A stretch of 64,000 nucleotides of DNA from Erpobdella octoculata (GCA_963978895.1 OZ022247.1:19630427-19694426); one strand, 5' to 3'. Shown: positions 10,601 through 20,361, counted from the stretch's first letter. Notes: a model not told the origin generated them from the letters alone. Program-made: numbers and translations.

Positions 10601-13552
10601 CAAGGTAGTGTTTTAGGGCCACTACTTTACATAATTTATGTCAATGATATGTTTGAAATAGTTAAGAATAACTCGGCGGAGCTGTTTATGTACGCAGACG
10701 ACGCCAAAATATTTAAAACTATAAAAAGCAGTGATGATCGATTGATATTGCAGAGCTGTTTAAATTCATTAGGAGATTGGAGTAAAAAATGGGAAATTAA
10801 GCTAAATGCTGGTAAATGTGTTGCGGTGAGATATGGACGCCAATTAGATGATCGTCGGCTATATAATATAGAAGGAGTGGAACTTAATTTTCTTGACAAA
10901 ATAAAAGATTTAGGTGTTACATTCCAGAGTTCACTAACATTTGTAGATCACATTTATGAAATAATTAAAAAATGTTTTTCACTGTTAGGTATAATTTCAC
11001 GAAATTTTAAAGATTTGACAAAAGATTCTTTTATATTGATTTATAAAGCTTTGGTTAGATCCAGATTGGAGTATGCAGTCAGTGTGTGGTCACCATGGAA
11101 GAAAAAAGACATAGAAGCCATTGAAAGAGTCCAGAAGAGAGCAACAAAAATGGTCAAGGCATGCAAGGGATTGAAATATGAAGATAGGTTGAGAAATTTG
11201 AAGCTTCCTTGTTTAAAGTACAGAAGACTGAGAGGGGACCTGATCATGCTCTACAATTTTATTCAAGACAAAGAAGGACGTTTGTGTTTTCCTAATATAA
11301 AGATATCAGAAGAAAGAAGAACAAGAGGTCACAAGTTCAAACTGGAAACACAAAGATTCAACGGCAACTGCAGAAAATATTCCTTCCTGACCAGATCGAC
11401 TGCAATTTGGAACAACCTCCCTTCGAAAATCGTAGAAGCCGATCAAGTTAATGAATTTAAAAGATTAATCGACTGTCATTTCGAAATAAGCGACATTATG
11501 TACAACTATAAAAAGGATTTTTAATAATATATACATACATTTATTTATAGAACATATATATGAACAATATTTTATATAATTCTAGATATGGGCATAGAGA
11601 CATATAGTTTGCGCCCATCATTTCCTTTATGTTATGTTATGTTATAATCGCCGTTTATTCTAGCACTACAAAATAAATTTGATCACAAAAACACACAAAA
11701 CATCTATTTGACTATAATTAAGTTTGTATTTAGATATAAACACACATACTAATGAGTATACTTAAAAACTCTAATTTTTTTTATTTTTTGCACGAACTTT
11801 CCAGACTATAAAAAAATAGTACATCAATTGAAATATATAAATAGTAGCGAAATTCTAGTATTATATGTTATTTGCTACCCATAAATACAAACAGTGATGT
11901 TGTTTGACACAGTACAAATTTCTGAGAAAGCATGGAAGTAATGATGCCAATTGGCATCGCTATGCGGTAGAGGGTTATATTACTTTTATAGCGTAAGCTC
12001 CCACTAAGAAAAGGTTTTTGAAAATTTTTGCTCCCGAGCTCCCGAGGAGATGAAACAGAAAAACAATTTTTTCTAAAACAACGCATATCTCGAAAACCAA
12101 AAATGATAAGTTTTGATATTTGGTATCTGGACTCTTCTTAAGAAATATAAAAAAATACGTGTTTCATCATTTTTCAAAAATTTGGTTACCAGGACCTCAA
12201 ATGTGGAGTTGAAAATAGGGTTATTTGTTTTTTTTTATAATAAACGCTACTTTAAAACTGTAAGTGCTACAGATGTAAAAATTAGAATTTAGTATCGACT
12301 TGAGAAATAAAAATTTAGTGTTTCATCAATTTTTAATAAATACGTTTCCAGGACCTCAAATGTGGGATGGAAGATCGAAATATTTAATTAAAACTCTAAA
12401 ATTAAAGATATGAAAGTTTTGCAATTTAGTACCGAGATTATGTTTAAAAAATGAAAAAAATTTGGTTTCCAGGACTTTAAGTGTAGGGTAGAAAATGAAA
12501 TTCTATTTTTTTTAATAACTGCCACTCTGAAACTGAAAATACTACAGATATAAGCATTAGTATTTAAATCCTACTAAGAAACTGAAGTTACACATGTTTT
12601 ACCATTTTTTATGTTTTGGTAGAGAAAAACTCAATGACTAAAATTGTAAAACAATTAAAATTTAGAATTTAGTTTTTTTTAATAATAAAATAAGTGTTTT
12701 ATTATTTTAAAATATTAGTTTTCAAGTTTTGAGATTTTGTGCCCGTTTAAACTGTCTGAGTCCAGTTCATCACACACCGGGCTAGGCTTCGATTTCTGTG
12801 CTTATGAAACGGGCTTTTTCGGGCCTAAATAAAAAACCAAACCTGAAATTTTCTGTCTATGAAACAAGCTGGACCGGGTCTAAAAATCCGTGGTCTTCAG
12901 ACGGACCAAACCTGAAGTCAAGGTGGGATGAAATAAGATTTTTCGCCAAATATATAGAAATTTTAGGCCTCTAAAAACGGGCCGGACCTGAAATTTTGGC
13001 CTATAAAACGGGCCGGGTCAAGTTGTCAACGGGCCAGGCCGTACAAAATTGGCCCGTGCAGTACTCTACTATAGATGCACGGTTCAAATTCTCAAAGTTC
13101 ATCGGAACGAATCACTGCTATTTATTTAATATTTGTTTAAATACTTGTGGGACAGTTTTACAGAAAGTTTTTTTTTACATAATCCATCTTTCTGACGCTT
13201 TCCTTAACCCTCTGGGCTCTGGTGACGCTGATAGGATTCAAACCACCGACCTTCAGGAATACGGGATTTATCGATACACCACCAACACCTACAAGTTATA
13301 GAAACAAGTTGAACGAAGCTAAAACACTTATTTAATCTGGATGAGATCGTGAAATTAGTTTATTCATAAAAGATATCCGCATCATTGTGAACGTTTGAAG
13401 TGAAACTAATAAAATAATAGGTTAGAAAACTGTTCAAGAAATATTACTTAAAAAAACCAAACTGAGCCAACCTTGTTTATGTCACTGAAAGACGTTTTCC
13501 AAAAATATGCAAACGTCATAACAGCAGTCAGGCAAACGACTAACAGAAACAT
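4639..13552 (-). CDS. METTL24-like gene, third paralog, partial (exons 1-3)
   Basis: Three exons on the minus strand fit the two complete paralogs in this window exactly. Exon 1 is 13472-13552 (81 bp, a signal-anchor helix starting MFLLVVCLTAVMTFAYF, donor gttggc). Exon 2 is 5005-5186 (182 bp, with KLISLEVPPNANGTSLED, donor gttagt). Exon 3 is 4639-4767 (129 bp, with SADGGWNIC and KPCLVYSFG, donor gttagt). Phases are 0, 2 and 2 as in the paralogs. The product should be a type II membrane protein, probably of the secretory pathway, with a METTL24/FkbM-like methyltransferase domain; its substrate is unknown. Exons 4-6, which carry the catalytic-type motif, are not seen down to the left edge. They may lie outside the window or be lost. 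Intron 1 is 8.3 kb and filled with transposons. An in-frame ATG at 13573 would add 7 residues. Confidence 0.65.
5318..5410 (-). mobile_element. 3' end of a Helitron-like element, family A
   Basis: Read on the minus strand, the segment ends in a GC-rich hairpin (CCCGGGCAACACCGGG), about ten bases, and then CTAG. That is the layout of a Helitron 3' terminus. The same end occurs at 15119, 25690, 29560 and 31535. The rest of the element is not delimited. Confidence 0.5.
5411..6431. other. No gene seen, intron 1 of the partial METTL24-like gene
   Basis: AT-rich sequence without long frames or recognisable elements. Near 6197 the sequence TGTGCCAATCGGCATC occurs. A similar inverted block, GATGCCGTTTGGCATC, lies at about 7172. 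Together they could be ends of the piggyBac-like remnant between them, but no TTAA pair was confirmed. Confidence 0.3.
6432..6960 (-). pseudogene. Internally deleted piggyBac-like transposase
   Basis: On the minus strand the sequence first encodes an acidic segment (SDDSRLSLDNESEDDYNPHVD, about 6950-6880), typical of piggyBac transposase N-termini. Next comes WKN...LLFSGNESLDLHIL with TPIQFF, the start of the transposase domain. It then passes almost directly to a cysteine-rich end (CCRLPGCNEQSC, CEKC and CFKRFH) that stops at 6432. This end resembles the C-terminal zinc-binding domain of piggyBac. The catalytic aspartate core between the two is missing, and stops and frame changes are present. 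It is therefore a non-autonomous, dead copy inside intron 1 of the METTL24-like gene. Confidence 0.55.
7284..7453 (+). repeat. 17 bp tandem repeat in the LINE 5' region
   Basis: The unit TTAGAATAATTTCGAAG is repeated nine times without change from 7284, followed by one variant copy (7437-7453) and a decayed half copy. The period of 17 is not a multiple of three and every frame has stops, so it is not coding. It ends about 200 bp before ORF1. Tandem 5' monomers act as promoters in some LINEs; that role here is inference. Confidence 0.9.
7659..8630 (+). CDS. LINE ORF1, coiled-coil RNA-binding-type protein
   Basis: The 323-residue protein starts at an ATG (MPPKNKKE). It has a CxxC near the start (CDCC), a long charged helical region of coiled-coil character (about residues 45-180) and a C-terminal block with FRLGAKSDKIRPILVKF and ISHDLNVEQRSERNRLVEEA. 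That last block is the conserved C-terminal domain of ORF1 proteins in animal LINEs. It should bind the element RNA and form the RNP for retrotransposition. No CCHC knuckle is visible. The stop at 8630 is 14 bases ahead of the first ATG of ORF2, so both are translated from one RNA, probably by reinitiation. Confidence 0.85.
   Translation: MPPKNKKEICLENPSPAEVLGLRLCDCCLKSNEDSLKILVEIKELQPTHNELRETAHEIREMKHVFKKNENMALAIEKQAIEIKELILKIDNLTSSTTKSLDENKKTTKEWSSLFKEKVEGLVSGGSAQKSVMESWAGVVGEVVKKNVQEVNKEVHLVCKAIEKTNNKIKISNDLEDRANNILLYRVAELKDQDVTKCVSYDKTQVLKLCSQLSGGHIGEFAIKAIFRLGAKSDKIRPILVKFNDKIAKNIIMENLVKIRQLDENLKNVGISHDLNVEQRSERNRLVEEAKKLQSENTGEFMFRVRGPPENMKVIKIKKNAIS
8645..11524 (+). CDS. LINE ORF2, endonuclease-reverse transcriptase
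   Basis: The frame extends to 8636, but the first ATG is at 8645 (MYSNVDCITNKM), giving 959 residues. The N-terminal third is an apurinic-type endonuclease: NVDCITNKM, the Glu in FTEVN, IIYRSPNS, IIGDFNFPNVDW near 9055-9085, SILDLLL and GKSDHCVLHF near 9285. The reverse transcriptase follows: SAGPDN near 10037, YRPVSLSCICCKLLE, QYGFTRGKST, VYTDFEKAFDRV, GVPQGSVLGPLLY and the catalytic YADD at about 10690. The C-terminus has the RVQKRATKM and LPSKIVEADQVNEFK tail common in CR1/jockey elements. No stop or frameshift is present. The protein nicks the target and copies the RNA from that nick. Confidence 0.93.
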   Translation: MYSNVDCITNKMSEIRLLVDTDDVTKDILIFTEVNAKYYVNEFIESEFWINNFNLHSYNFMKKRFRGIFCYVRYDIKCQIINLGIDFNEYMCIKIDENPDIFILIIYRSPNSGRENNNNLFLLLEAFQSKIGVKLIIGDFNFPNVDWKNNTYKSNFKSSEDKLINFLNDNFLTQLIKESTRCRGSQKQSILDLLLVEDVDLIKNLVYNSPLGKSDHCVLHFSLIRNFYKSKTINNISKFDFNSGKYNLMNDYLIENLYCDESEIDNNVASKDSVNNMWHYFCQVMNEAIRNYIPVIDADRILRFKCHKRKLPKNVVEQCRTKNKLWKKFIRTRDNNIFAEFKNIRNKLRKSINKIKEAETLKLAKKIKTNPKVFWQHINKNRNCQTKLEYMIKTDINGSATTITCDVDMANCLAEFFKSVYISNDSLEISPTINNNIIVHIMEEVIINKYAVENKINKLNKYKSAGPDNIFSRVLIECKNSISSYLSNLYNKSLQAQMVPDDWKYTIITPVYKKGDKNTASNYRPVSLSCICCKLLESLIKDELIIHFDRNKLLDYRQYGFTRGKSTTIQLLKLMDMWSSALDKGETIDVVYTDFEKAFDRVSHAKLIDKLENYGVNGGLINWIKDYLTNRTSSVRVNNSTSNRFKVTSGVPQGSVLGPLLYIIYVNDMFEIVKNNSAELFMYADDAKIFKTIKSSDDRLILQSCLNSLGDWSKKWEIKLNAGKCVAVRYGRQLDDRRLYNIEGVELNFLDKIKDLGVTFQSSLTFVDHIYEIIKKCFSLLGIISRNFKDLTKDSFILIYKALVRSRLEYAVSVWSPWKKKDIEAIERVQKRATKMVKACKGLKYEDRLRNLKLPCLKYRRLRGDLIMLYNFIQDKEGRLCFPNIKISEERRTRGHKFKLETQRFNGNCRKYSFLTRSTAIWNNLPSKIVEADQVNEFKRLIDCHFEISDIMYNYKKDF
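11966..13100 (+). mobile_element. Helitron-like element, family B, with internal repeats; 3' end truncated
   Basis: The segment is homologous, in opposite orientation, to the longer copy at 40813-42408. Shared blocks are ATATTACTTTTATAGCGTAA near 11970, TCTCGAAAACCAAAAATGAT near 12090 and several spaced copies of a block containing CCAGGACCTCAAATGTGG (near 12190 and 12350). The right part has the ggcccg-rich stretch and ends at about 13100, before the hairpin-CTAG terminus. Just left of it (11942-11957) is the perfect palindrome GATGCCAATTGGCATC. No coding capacity. Confidence 0.6.
13185..13300 (-). mobile_element. tRNA-derived SINE, family 1
   Basis: On the minus strand it has a B-box-like GGTTTGAATCC inside GTATTCCTGAAGGTCGGTGG, followed by CACCAGAGCC. 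A second copy with the same order of blocks is at 55435-55530. Ends are approximate. Confidence 0.45.
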
Positions 13553-14220
13553 ATTCAACTTTTGCACCAACATAGCCTGAAAGCTCTGAGTTGAAATTTT
13601 ACAGAGTCGTTGAATTCTGGCTCGTCAAAATTTGATACTTTTGTTTAAAATCTGTAACAAGCCACGTTTATTAATTTAAGACATTCGAATATTTACGCGA
13701 ATCCTAAACATAACAGATATCCGCTCAGCGCAGAGAGTTATTGAGAGCCAGCCACACAATAACCATACATTTTCAAATAACAACATTTATACTGAGCAAA
13801 GCGACAGAAAACACGCATTTCATGTGGCGTGAAGACCTCTCAAACTAATCGTCTATATAGCATTGGCTAACTTGTTTAAGAATAGTTAAAAATTTAGAAA
13901 AGTTCAAGTGCGTGCATGATTTTGAAATAAATGGGAAAGAGTTAAGAACAAAAGTGAGAAATGTTAGGCATGATTTGCTAAAAATGTATGGATCATTTTT
14001 AGATTTATTTTTATAAGAAAAATACTTAACTTTGCATCAAAAGTGAAGTTCCGGTTAAACAGTACAAGACATACGGTCGGTGCTATCGACAATGTAGCCA
14101 TACATAACTAATATTTTGATAGTACGCTTTTAAACCAGCACGACCATTGTTAATAGCCAAAAATGCTATTGGCAGTGCATGCCAAAACAAACAAGGAAGT
14201 TGAGTATAAGGAGACTAAGA
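13553..14220. other. No gene seen upstream of METTL24-like exon 1
   Basis: This is the 5' flank of the minus-strand METTL24-like paralog. No further exon, no clear TATA box and no repeat was recognised. Confidence 0.4.
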
Positions 14221-14224
14221 TAAA

Positions 14225-14410
14225 AATCGTCTTATACCAAAAATGTATGTAAATGTGTGGTAATTTATATAGCGCCTCTTACAGAGCTCAGGGTTTTCGT
14301 AGACATGGGCGACTAGACAGTGAGTCGAACCGTGAAGAAGCTTTCACATTCAAGGATAACACTCTGGCATCTCAGCTAACCTAGCAGCTAGGCCGAGTGT
14401 TTTGTAATAG
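14225..14410 (-). mobile_element. tRNA-derived SINE with an L2-like 3' end
   Basis: On the minus strand it starts with GGCCTAGCTGCTAGGTTAGC (A-box-like), has GGTTCGACTCA (B box) and ends in GAGGCGCTATATAAATTACC. The last part resembles the 3' end of the L2-like LINE at 35.7 kb (GGCGCTATATAAATACAC), as expected when a SINE borrows the LINE machinery. Confidence 0.6.
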
Positions 14411-14618
14411 CTAATTTGCCTGTGCCTTTTAACTAAAAAAAAATGATAAGCCTAGATGAAAGTTTGTAACGTGACTGTTCAATCAATCAATCAATCATGC
14501 AAACTTGTATAGTACTTTTTCTTGAGTTTAAAAACGATCTGCCATAGAACAACAATACAAATGCGTCTTTAAGCTTTGTTGGAGTGCAGTTAATAATTGA
14601 ATTTAAAAAAGGAAAACG

Positions 14619-14756
<138 letters not shown>

Positions 14757-14862
14757 CCACAAAAAAACACTTAAACAAATAGTGTTTAATAGAATTGAGA
14801 TAAAAGTCATTAGATGAGGAAGACTTTAGGTTAGATTACTTAGGTGATTAGGCGAGATTAGT

Positions 14863-15055
14863 AATAATAATAATAATAATAACTGCATTTAAAGCGCTTT
14901 GACAAGCGACTAAGGAAGCAGCACGTTGAGATCATAAGAGTTGTTACCTGCCACCCACGCTTTTCATAGGCTGTTCCACGGGAATCGAACCCGGAACCTC
15001 GAGTTTATAGAAATCCAAAACTTTACCGCCTTACCACCGGGCCTCGGTAAAACAA
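14863..15055 (-). mobile_element. tRNA-derived SINE with (ATT)n tail
   Basis: On the minus strand it reads GCCCGGTGGTAAGGCGGTAA (A-box region), then GGTTCCGGGTTCGATTCCCG (a near-perfect B box), a body, then AAAGCGCTTTAAATGCAG and a TTATTATTATT tail. The tail and the AAAGCGCT block are like the 3' end of L2-type LINEs. A real tRNA gene is unlikely, because the body is far too long and no acceptor stem is seen. Confidence 0.75.
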
Positions 15056-15118
15056 GATAGAGAAGTAGAAATACGTACTTTAAAGATCAATAAACCCATT
15101 TTAGAAATTATTTTAAAC

Positions 15119-15260
15119 TAGCTTGGATACCCAGCGTTACTCGAGTTTTGGTCATAGAACGTGAACCGGTTGGCAGCTTTTTTATGCAAAGTGGACAGCT
15201 CCATGACTGGCCGTGGGTCTCAAGTGTACTAAATTCCAATAACATCGGTTCAGGCGTTTA
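15119..15260 (-). mobile_element. 3' end of a Helitron-like element, family A
   Basis: Minus-strand terminus with a decayed hairpin (CGAGTAACGCTGGGTATCC) and CTAG then T. The inner part matches the copy at 5328-5400 (GCAAAGTGG and the block before it). Confidence 0.5.
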
Positions 15261-15426
15261 AATTTGTTGTCGATAGTTATAAACATTAATTTTTATTCAT
15301 TTTATAAAAGATAATATAATCTCCTGGTGAAAAAATCCATTCAAATATTTGACCACGGTGCGAAATAGAAACAGAGAGAAAAATAAGTCAAGTTAGATAG
15401 AAGTGTGTTAAAAGGACTATTTTGTA

Positions 15427-15560
15427 GAGGTGCTCCAAGTACTAATCATGCAAGTACAAGTACATGTACAAATACTCCAGTTGCAAGTACAAGTACTCAG
15501 GTCACAAGTACAAGTACACAAGTTTTTGGTTCAAGTACACGTACAAGAACAAATAATAAA
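15427..15560. mobile_element. hAT-like fragment with CAAGTACAAGTA repeats
   Basis: It starts with TAGAGGTGCTCCAAGTAC. The first eight bases equal the end of the hAT insertion at 63067. Many short CAAGTA repeats follow. The other end was not found. Confidence 0.35.
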
Positions 15561-15621
15561 AATTAACTTTAGATGAACTAAATGAAATCAACACTAACGA
15601 GTTTTTTAATCTATTATTACA

Positions 15622-15845
15622 CTAGCAGTTCCCGTCGCGGCTTTGCTCGCTTGAAATGAGAGAATTTGAATCGGGGGTCCATAGTAGAGTACTGCACGGA
15701 GCGATTTTTTACGGCCCGCTTGGCCCCTAGACATCTTGGCTCATCCCGTTTCATAAGCCAAAATTCCAGGCCCATCCAGGTTCGTATAATTTGGGCCCAG
15801 TCCGTTTTTACATTTGTAGTCCTAGAAGCCAAAATAAAAAATATA
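15622..15845 (-). mobile_element. 3' part of a Helitron-like element, family B
   Basis: On the minus strand it ends in GCGAGCAAAGCCGCGACGGG, a short spacer and CTAG, the same terminus as the element at 40813. It is truncated inside after about 220 bp. Confidence 0.55.
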
Positions 15846-16847
15846 GTAAAACATGTGTAATTTTATTTTCTCTAAGAACTAATTTTCATGTCTGTAGTGT
15901 TTTCAGTTTGTGAGTAGTAGTTATTTAAAAAAAAATATAATCTTATTTTGCACACCACATTTAAAAAAAAAAAAACAAGCTTTTATCAAATTTTCTTATA
16001 AGTATAAATTAAATGATTAACATAAAAGCACGGAACGCATTCGTTGCGATCGTATGAGTGTTAATAAAAACGCCCACTCTTTTATGTTAATAATTTATTT
16101 TATACTTTTTGAAAAATTTATAATGCGTGTTTTTAGTTTTTTAAATTATTGTTGGTTTTCTACTTTTTATTTTTTAACTGACATCTATCGATTGTAACGA
16201 ATCCTTAGCCAGCGAAGTATATCATAACAACTATGCGGTAACAGTTGGTCACTAGAAATAGTTGAATACAAAAACAAAGGTTTAAGTTGTAAAATAACCC
16301 AATAGACGGCAATACTGACATTTCTAATAAATACACACAGAAATTTGCACAGAAAAATTTACACTTACAGAAATAACTAATAATGCTGGTATGTTTGAAC
16401 ACACACACACACTAATGCCGAATGTTAAAGTTTAGGAAAAGTACGACACACTTTATAGGCTCGCGCTCCCAAGCTTGCCATGTAGTCAAAATTTAATAAA
16501 CTTGTTCAAAAACCTGTTAATAAACTAATCCTTGAAAAAAAATTGATCATTTTTTGCCTTCCCAACTCCATGGCATGCAACCTTATCCCACCCGTTAGCT
16601 GTATATTTGGATTTGCTAGCTGCTAGTATACAATATATTTCAACGAAATTCGATGAAGTTATTCAAAACTCTATATTTGTCAGTTCTTGAATAATTGTTC
16701 TTTAGCGAAACAACAATTAGTTGCAACAATTATATAGACAAAATCACACGCTCTTTGAAGAACAATTATACGTGCAATTATTTTGTAATTACCAGTTTGT
16801 AAAATTAAAAAATTCAAACATGTTTTTTTAGGTTGAAATTTATCATC
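15846..16847. other. No gene seen; 3' flank of the otopetrin-like gene
   Basis: AT-rich, with A-runs and no convincing frame or element. It lies downstream of the minus-strand otopetrin-like gene and should contain its 3' UTR. Confidence 0.4.
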
Positions 16848-18593
16848 TTAACATTCAATCGGTACGACGAGAACAGTTTTGCCAAAATATTTGGTCATTT
16901 TAGCGTATGCAGATATGAGAAGCAGAAAACTAGTAAACGCGAAAGATACTGAAAGCGGTTGTATGATGTTATCTATGAACATCCAGGAATTTTTGCTGAA
17001 CAGCAAGGCTTGGGCCATGTCTTTAGCTCGGTGGAATAAGTTACAAAAAGAATACACAATCCAGCAGGTGGCGCTAGACAAAGCAAGATGAAGGGTGATT
17101 GCCTTAAAGCAATTCACTTTAAACGAATTCTCGTCTTTCGCAGAGCGGAGAGATACTCGACCTGCTATGAAGCAGAATGGAATCTTAGAGAACAAGAAGA
17201 AATATTGGAGGATATATTTGGTGAAAACTATTTTAAATAAAAAATTATCCGTTCTCTTGTAAACAAAAAACTCAAAATAGGTAAGATTATAAATGTACAG
17301 TCCAATGACCGAAAAAATGAGCATATAGTTTAAACCTCTAAATCGCTTTTGACAGGAATTCAGTTTAAAAGCTGTCGAGCAATAATATCCTAAGAAGAGA
17401 AGAACAACGTTTATAAACCAATAGAAAAGTGCATATATGTGGTATGTGTTGTTGATAAACTTGAATTTATCACGACTTTCCTGAACATAAGCATAAAGAA
17501 GACAGTAAAACAAGCCAAACAGAATGTTTAATAATATATTAATTGGTAAGCTTATTTTAACCAACTGAGAATTCTTGTTTTCAGACGGTCTTTCGGCAGT
17601 AGAGAATGTTATTGATGAATTGAAACTTGAAGCGGTTTGTGCCTCAGAACGTTTCTGAACATTTCCAAGCTCGGTTTCACTTGTCGAACAAGGTGTTTTT
17701 CCGCACTGTACAAGCCAGTGAACAATGCATTCAAGTACGAGTAGACAAAACTGAAAAAAAATTGGATACAGAAAAAGTCCTGAAAATTTTACGATTTGAT
17801 GAGAGGTTCCGTTCTGAAACACGCAACTTACGAAATGTTCGGTTTCATTTACAATTCCATTTCTACAACTGTTGAAAAACACTGCTCCGGATCCCAATTC
17901 CAGATTAACTGCGGTTTGTCGGAGAAACATGTCAAACCAAAGTGACAAATTTACGGCTAACAAAAACATCAGTCCGAACCTGGATAGAGAAACGTCTTTG
18001 AATTTGAAGGCTCTGTGTAGGACGCAGAATGCTGTTTCTCCAGCCAGGTATATGAGTCTTACAGTGTGAAAGACTAATGTAATGATTGTGTGATTCCTGA
18101 CGGTAGTGGTACAGTGGAGAAAGACAGAGAAACACTGAAGTAATTTAATTACTTCAAAGAGATCAAGAAGCGAAGAAAGAGCGAAGAAACTCAAAATTCC
18201 GATGAGAACTAAACGGCCGCAAACGCCAACTGGTTTGTTTTTCGAAATGAGAAAATAATGCTTTCTGGTTGTAAATGCCAGCATAATAACAGAACCAGTG
18301 AGCATCAAAGAAATCAAAATCAGTCTCATTGGCACAACACTCTTATCATTAAAATTGATAAAAGGATTTATAAAAGCGAAAAAGATAGTAGTCATAAGAA
18401 TTACAAACATTTCCAGAGATGCAATCAATCCGTTGAATTTAAGCTTTCTATCGGGATTTGAACTACCAGAGTTAACTGCTTCGTGTTCGTGTTTGCTTGG
18501 GGTTTTTCCGTTAATCAATTTGCCGTAAGTCAATAATACTATGGTTATTTTCCGTAGTCCACGGTAAATATTTCCAAACGAAAAACTTTCCAT
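16848..18593 (-). CDS. Otopetrin-like proton channel, single exon
   Basis: The 581-residue protein has about twelve hydrophobic segments (near residues 57, 89, 127, 168, 195, 251, 327, 364, 402, 431, 478 and 515), the number and length usual for otopetrins. Family blocks are visible: SRFGLMFLLAVNLSLWF (about 194-210) for the conserved segment 5, FLYPIFFQFCLLVLE (254-268) for segment 6, and SWMFIDNIIQPLSVSFAF (516-533) for segment 12. Otopetrins let protons through the plasma membrane and act in acid sensing and otolith or skeletal mineral handling. Which of these applies here is unknown. A polar Ser/Thr-rich loop (about 280-325) separates the two halves. The ATG at 18593 gives a short basic N-terminus before helix 1. 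No intron is needed. The call rests on motif and topology similarity. Confidence 0.75.
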   Translation of the reverse strand: MESFSFGNIYRGLRKITIVLLTYGKLINGKTPSKHEHEAVNSGSSNPDRKLKFNGLIASLEMFVILMTTIFFAFINPFINFNDKSVVPMRLILISLMLTGSVIMLAFTTRKHYFLISKNKPVGVCGRLVLIGILSFFALSSLLDLFEVIKLLQCFSVFLHCTTTVRNHTIITLVFHTVRLIYLAGETAFCVLHRAFKFKDVSLSRFGLMFLLAVNLSLWFDMFLRQTAVNLELGSGAVFFNSCRNGIVNETEHFVSCVFQNGTSHQIVKFSGLFLYPIFFQFCLLVLECIVHWLVQCGKTPCSTSETELGNVQKRSEAQTASSFNSSITFSTAERPSENKNSQLVKISLPINILLNILFGLFYCLLYAYVQESRDKFKFINNTYHIYALFYWFINVVLLFLGYYCSTAFKLNSCQKRFRGLNYMLIFSVIGLYIYNLTYFEFFVYKRTDNFLFKIVFTKYILQYFFLFSKIPFCFIAGRVSLRSAKDENSFKVNCFKAITLHLALSSATCWIVYSFCNLFHRAKDMAQALLFSKNSWMFIDNIIQPLSVSFAFTSFLLLISAYAKMTKYFGKTVLVVPIEC

Positions 18594-20353
18594 TTATAGA
18601 GTTTTATGAAACGCAAAATGTTTGTAGTAAAAACTTGTATTCACAAATTACAATAAAATGCTTAGCAATACACACTGAATTTACAATAAAATGTTTAGCT
18701 GGTTTCCACAGTAGTTATAAGTCTAAAAAGCTGCTTCTATCAAAGTTCCAATTATACTAAATTACATCCTGCTTTAGTTTATTAAAGATAAAGTCTATTT
18801 CTGTGATTGCTGCAATGACTAACTCATCTGACGTTCTGTAAATATTTACTTTTAATAACAATCAAATTTATTCTCCTATCACTGCAGCTGATTCAGAGTA
18901 GGCCAAACTATGATGCGAGTGAGAGACAAACTTGTAGCTTCGACATTTAAACAGATACCTTTTTCAAACACTTCTGTTCCAATTTTATCAAAAATTGTGC
19001 ACAGGAATAAGCGCCATAAAAATGCGTTTTGAAACGTCTGCTCAATAAGTAACTATAATACTTTCTGCCTGAACTTGAAAATTGATGAAAAACTTTTTTG
19101 TATAAAATCAGAAACCTAATGTGAGCAAAACATCAACGTTTGACAACTGGTAATTTTTTTTAATTTTGGTTTGTAAATGTAATTTTAAAAGTCAGATTCA
19201 AAACATGCAGTGAATGAGAAAGGTGGAAGTCGTCTACTAGAAAAAAGTAAAAGTAATGATAATGATGATCACAATTATTTTGATAAAGGAAAACAGTTAA
19301 TTAGGTTAAAATGTGATTTTAATTATGATAATTTGTAGTAGAGGTGAAAGTAAAAACAAAAAAATGGGAAACGATTGAGTTTTTAAGATAAAAATTGCAG
19401 TAAGACCAGTTAGTAAAAACTAAGGTTGTCTCGTTCAAAATAATATTTGTGTCCCAAGTACGTTTGAAAAAAATATAAATAAAACATAAATAATGATTAA
19501 TTGAATTGAAAAAAATGATTAAATTAAAATGTATTGTTTAAGGACGTTTCATCTCCGATCTCGAATGATTTATCTCAAAGAAGCGATTCATCTCCTACAG
19601 TAATTAATAAGTACTTAATAAGACATTGAATACTTGTTGAATACTTTATACTGCACCGGAAGTACACAAGCCTAATTCGATTTTCCATATCAAATAAACC
19701 AAACATAAAACATACATTTGACTTTACGGATGCCTACTTCATAAAATCCAGTAGTGCTTCGTAGTAATGTTGTTTTTTTTTATATTTCTGACAGTATTAT
19801 GCTTTGGGAGACATTCAATTAGCAGCCAAATTATATGATGACGACGACCATCGGCGCCGGCGGAACCGGGGGTCAGGGAGCCAGTGGCTCCCTTACTTTT
19901 AAAAGTGGGAGGGCCAAACGTCATTTTGGCCCCCACATTTTGTTAAACACCAATATTATTTTATAACGAGAGACTCGTCGAGAGTCTCTCAGTTGTTATG
20001 TTCAATAAAAATGAAACTTCAAGAACTTTATTGTCACAAGTACACAAATTATTAAAATCGATTATATAAAAGTGTGTTTTTAAAAAACTTTGTTTTTTGA
20101 TTCATTTGTTAACTGTACATAGAGAAAAAACAGACTGACTAAACTTGTTGGAAATTTATAAATCTTTTTGTATGCTAAATAACAGAAGAAATAATTTCTT
20201 TGGTAAATGGTAGTTAAAGTTGCAATTTGTAGTTAACTTTTGTAAATAGTAGTTACAAAAACAACTTCTTGAAAGAGATTTTGTATTGTCAAAAACCTGT
20301 CAAAAAATAGAAAATATCTTCTGATTACACCCTTTATATTAACAGGAAAGTTG
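18594..20353. other. No gene seen; two hairpin-forming stretches
   Basis: This is the 5' flank of the otopetrin-like gene. Inside, GGGAGCCAGTGGCTCCC (about 19876-19892) and GAGAGACTCGTCGAGAGTC (from about 19969) form perfect short hairpins near a GC-rich patch at 19850-19945. That suggests a decayed DNA transposon, but its ends were not found. Confidence 0.35.
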
Positions 20354-20361
20354 CTTCATGA

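Larger units (their letters stand above)
7139..11660 (+). mobile_element. Near-complete CR1/jockey-group LINE with two intact ORFs
   Basis: The element has a 5' region with a 17 bp tandem repeat, ORF1 (7659-8630), ORF2 (8645-11524), a short 3' UTR and a terminal array of TATGT units (about 11628-11646), which is the kind of simple-repeat tail CR1-like elements have. Both frames are free of stops, so the copy is young and could be competent. The 5' edge is approximate. It sits in intron 1 of the minus-strand METTL24-like gene, in the opposite orientation. Confidence 0.8.

Noticed and set aside
14863..15055. Possible true tRNA gene
   Set aside because: Good B box, but no matching acceptor stem, and the segment continues into a body with an L2-like tail, so it is a SINE.
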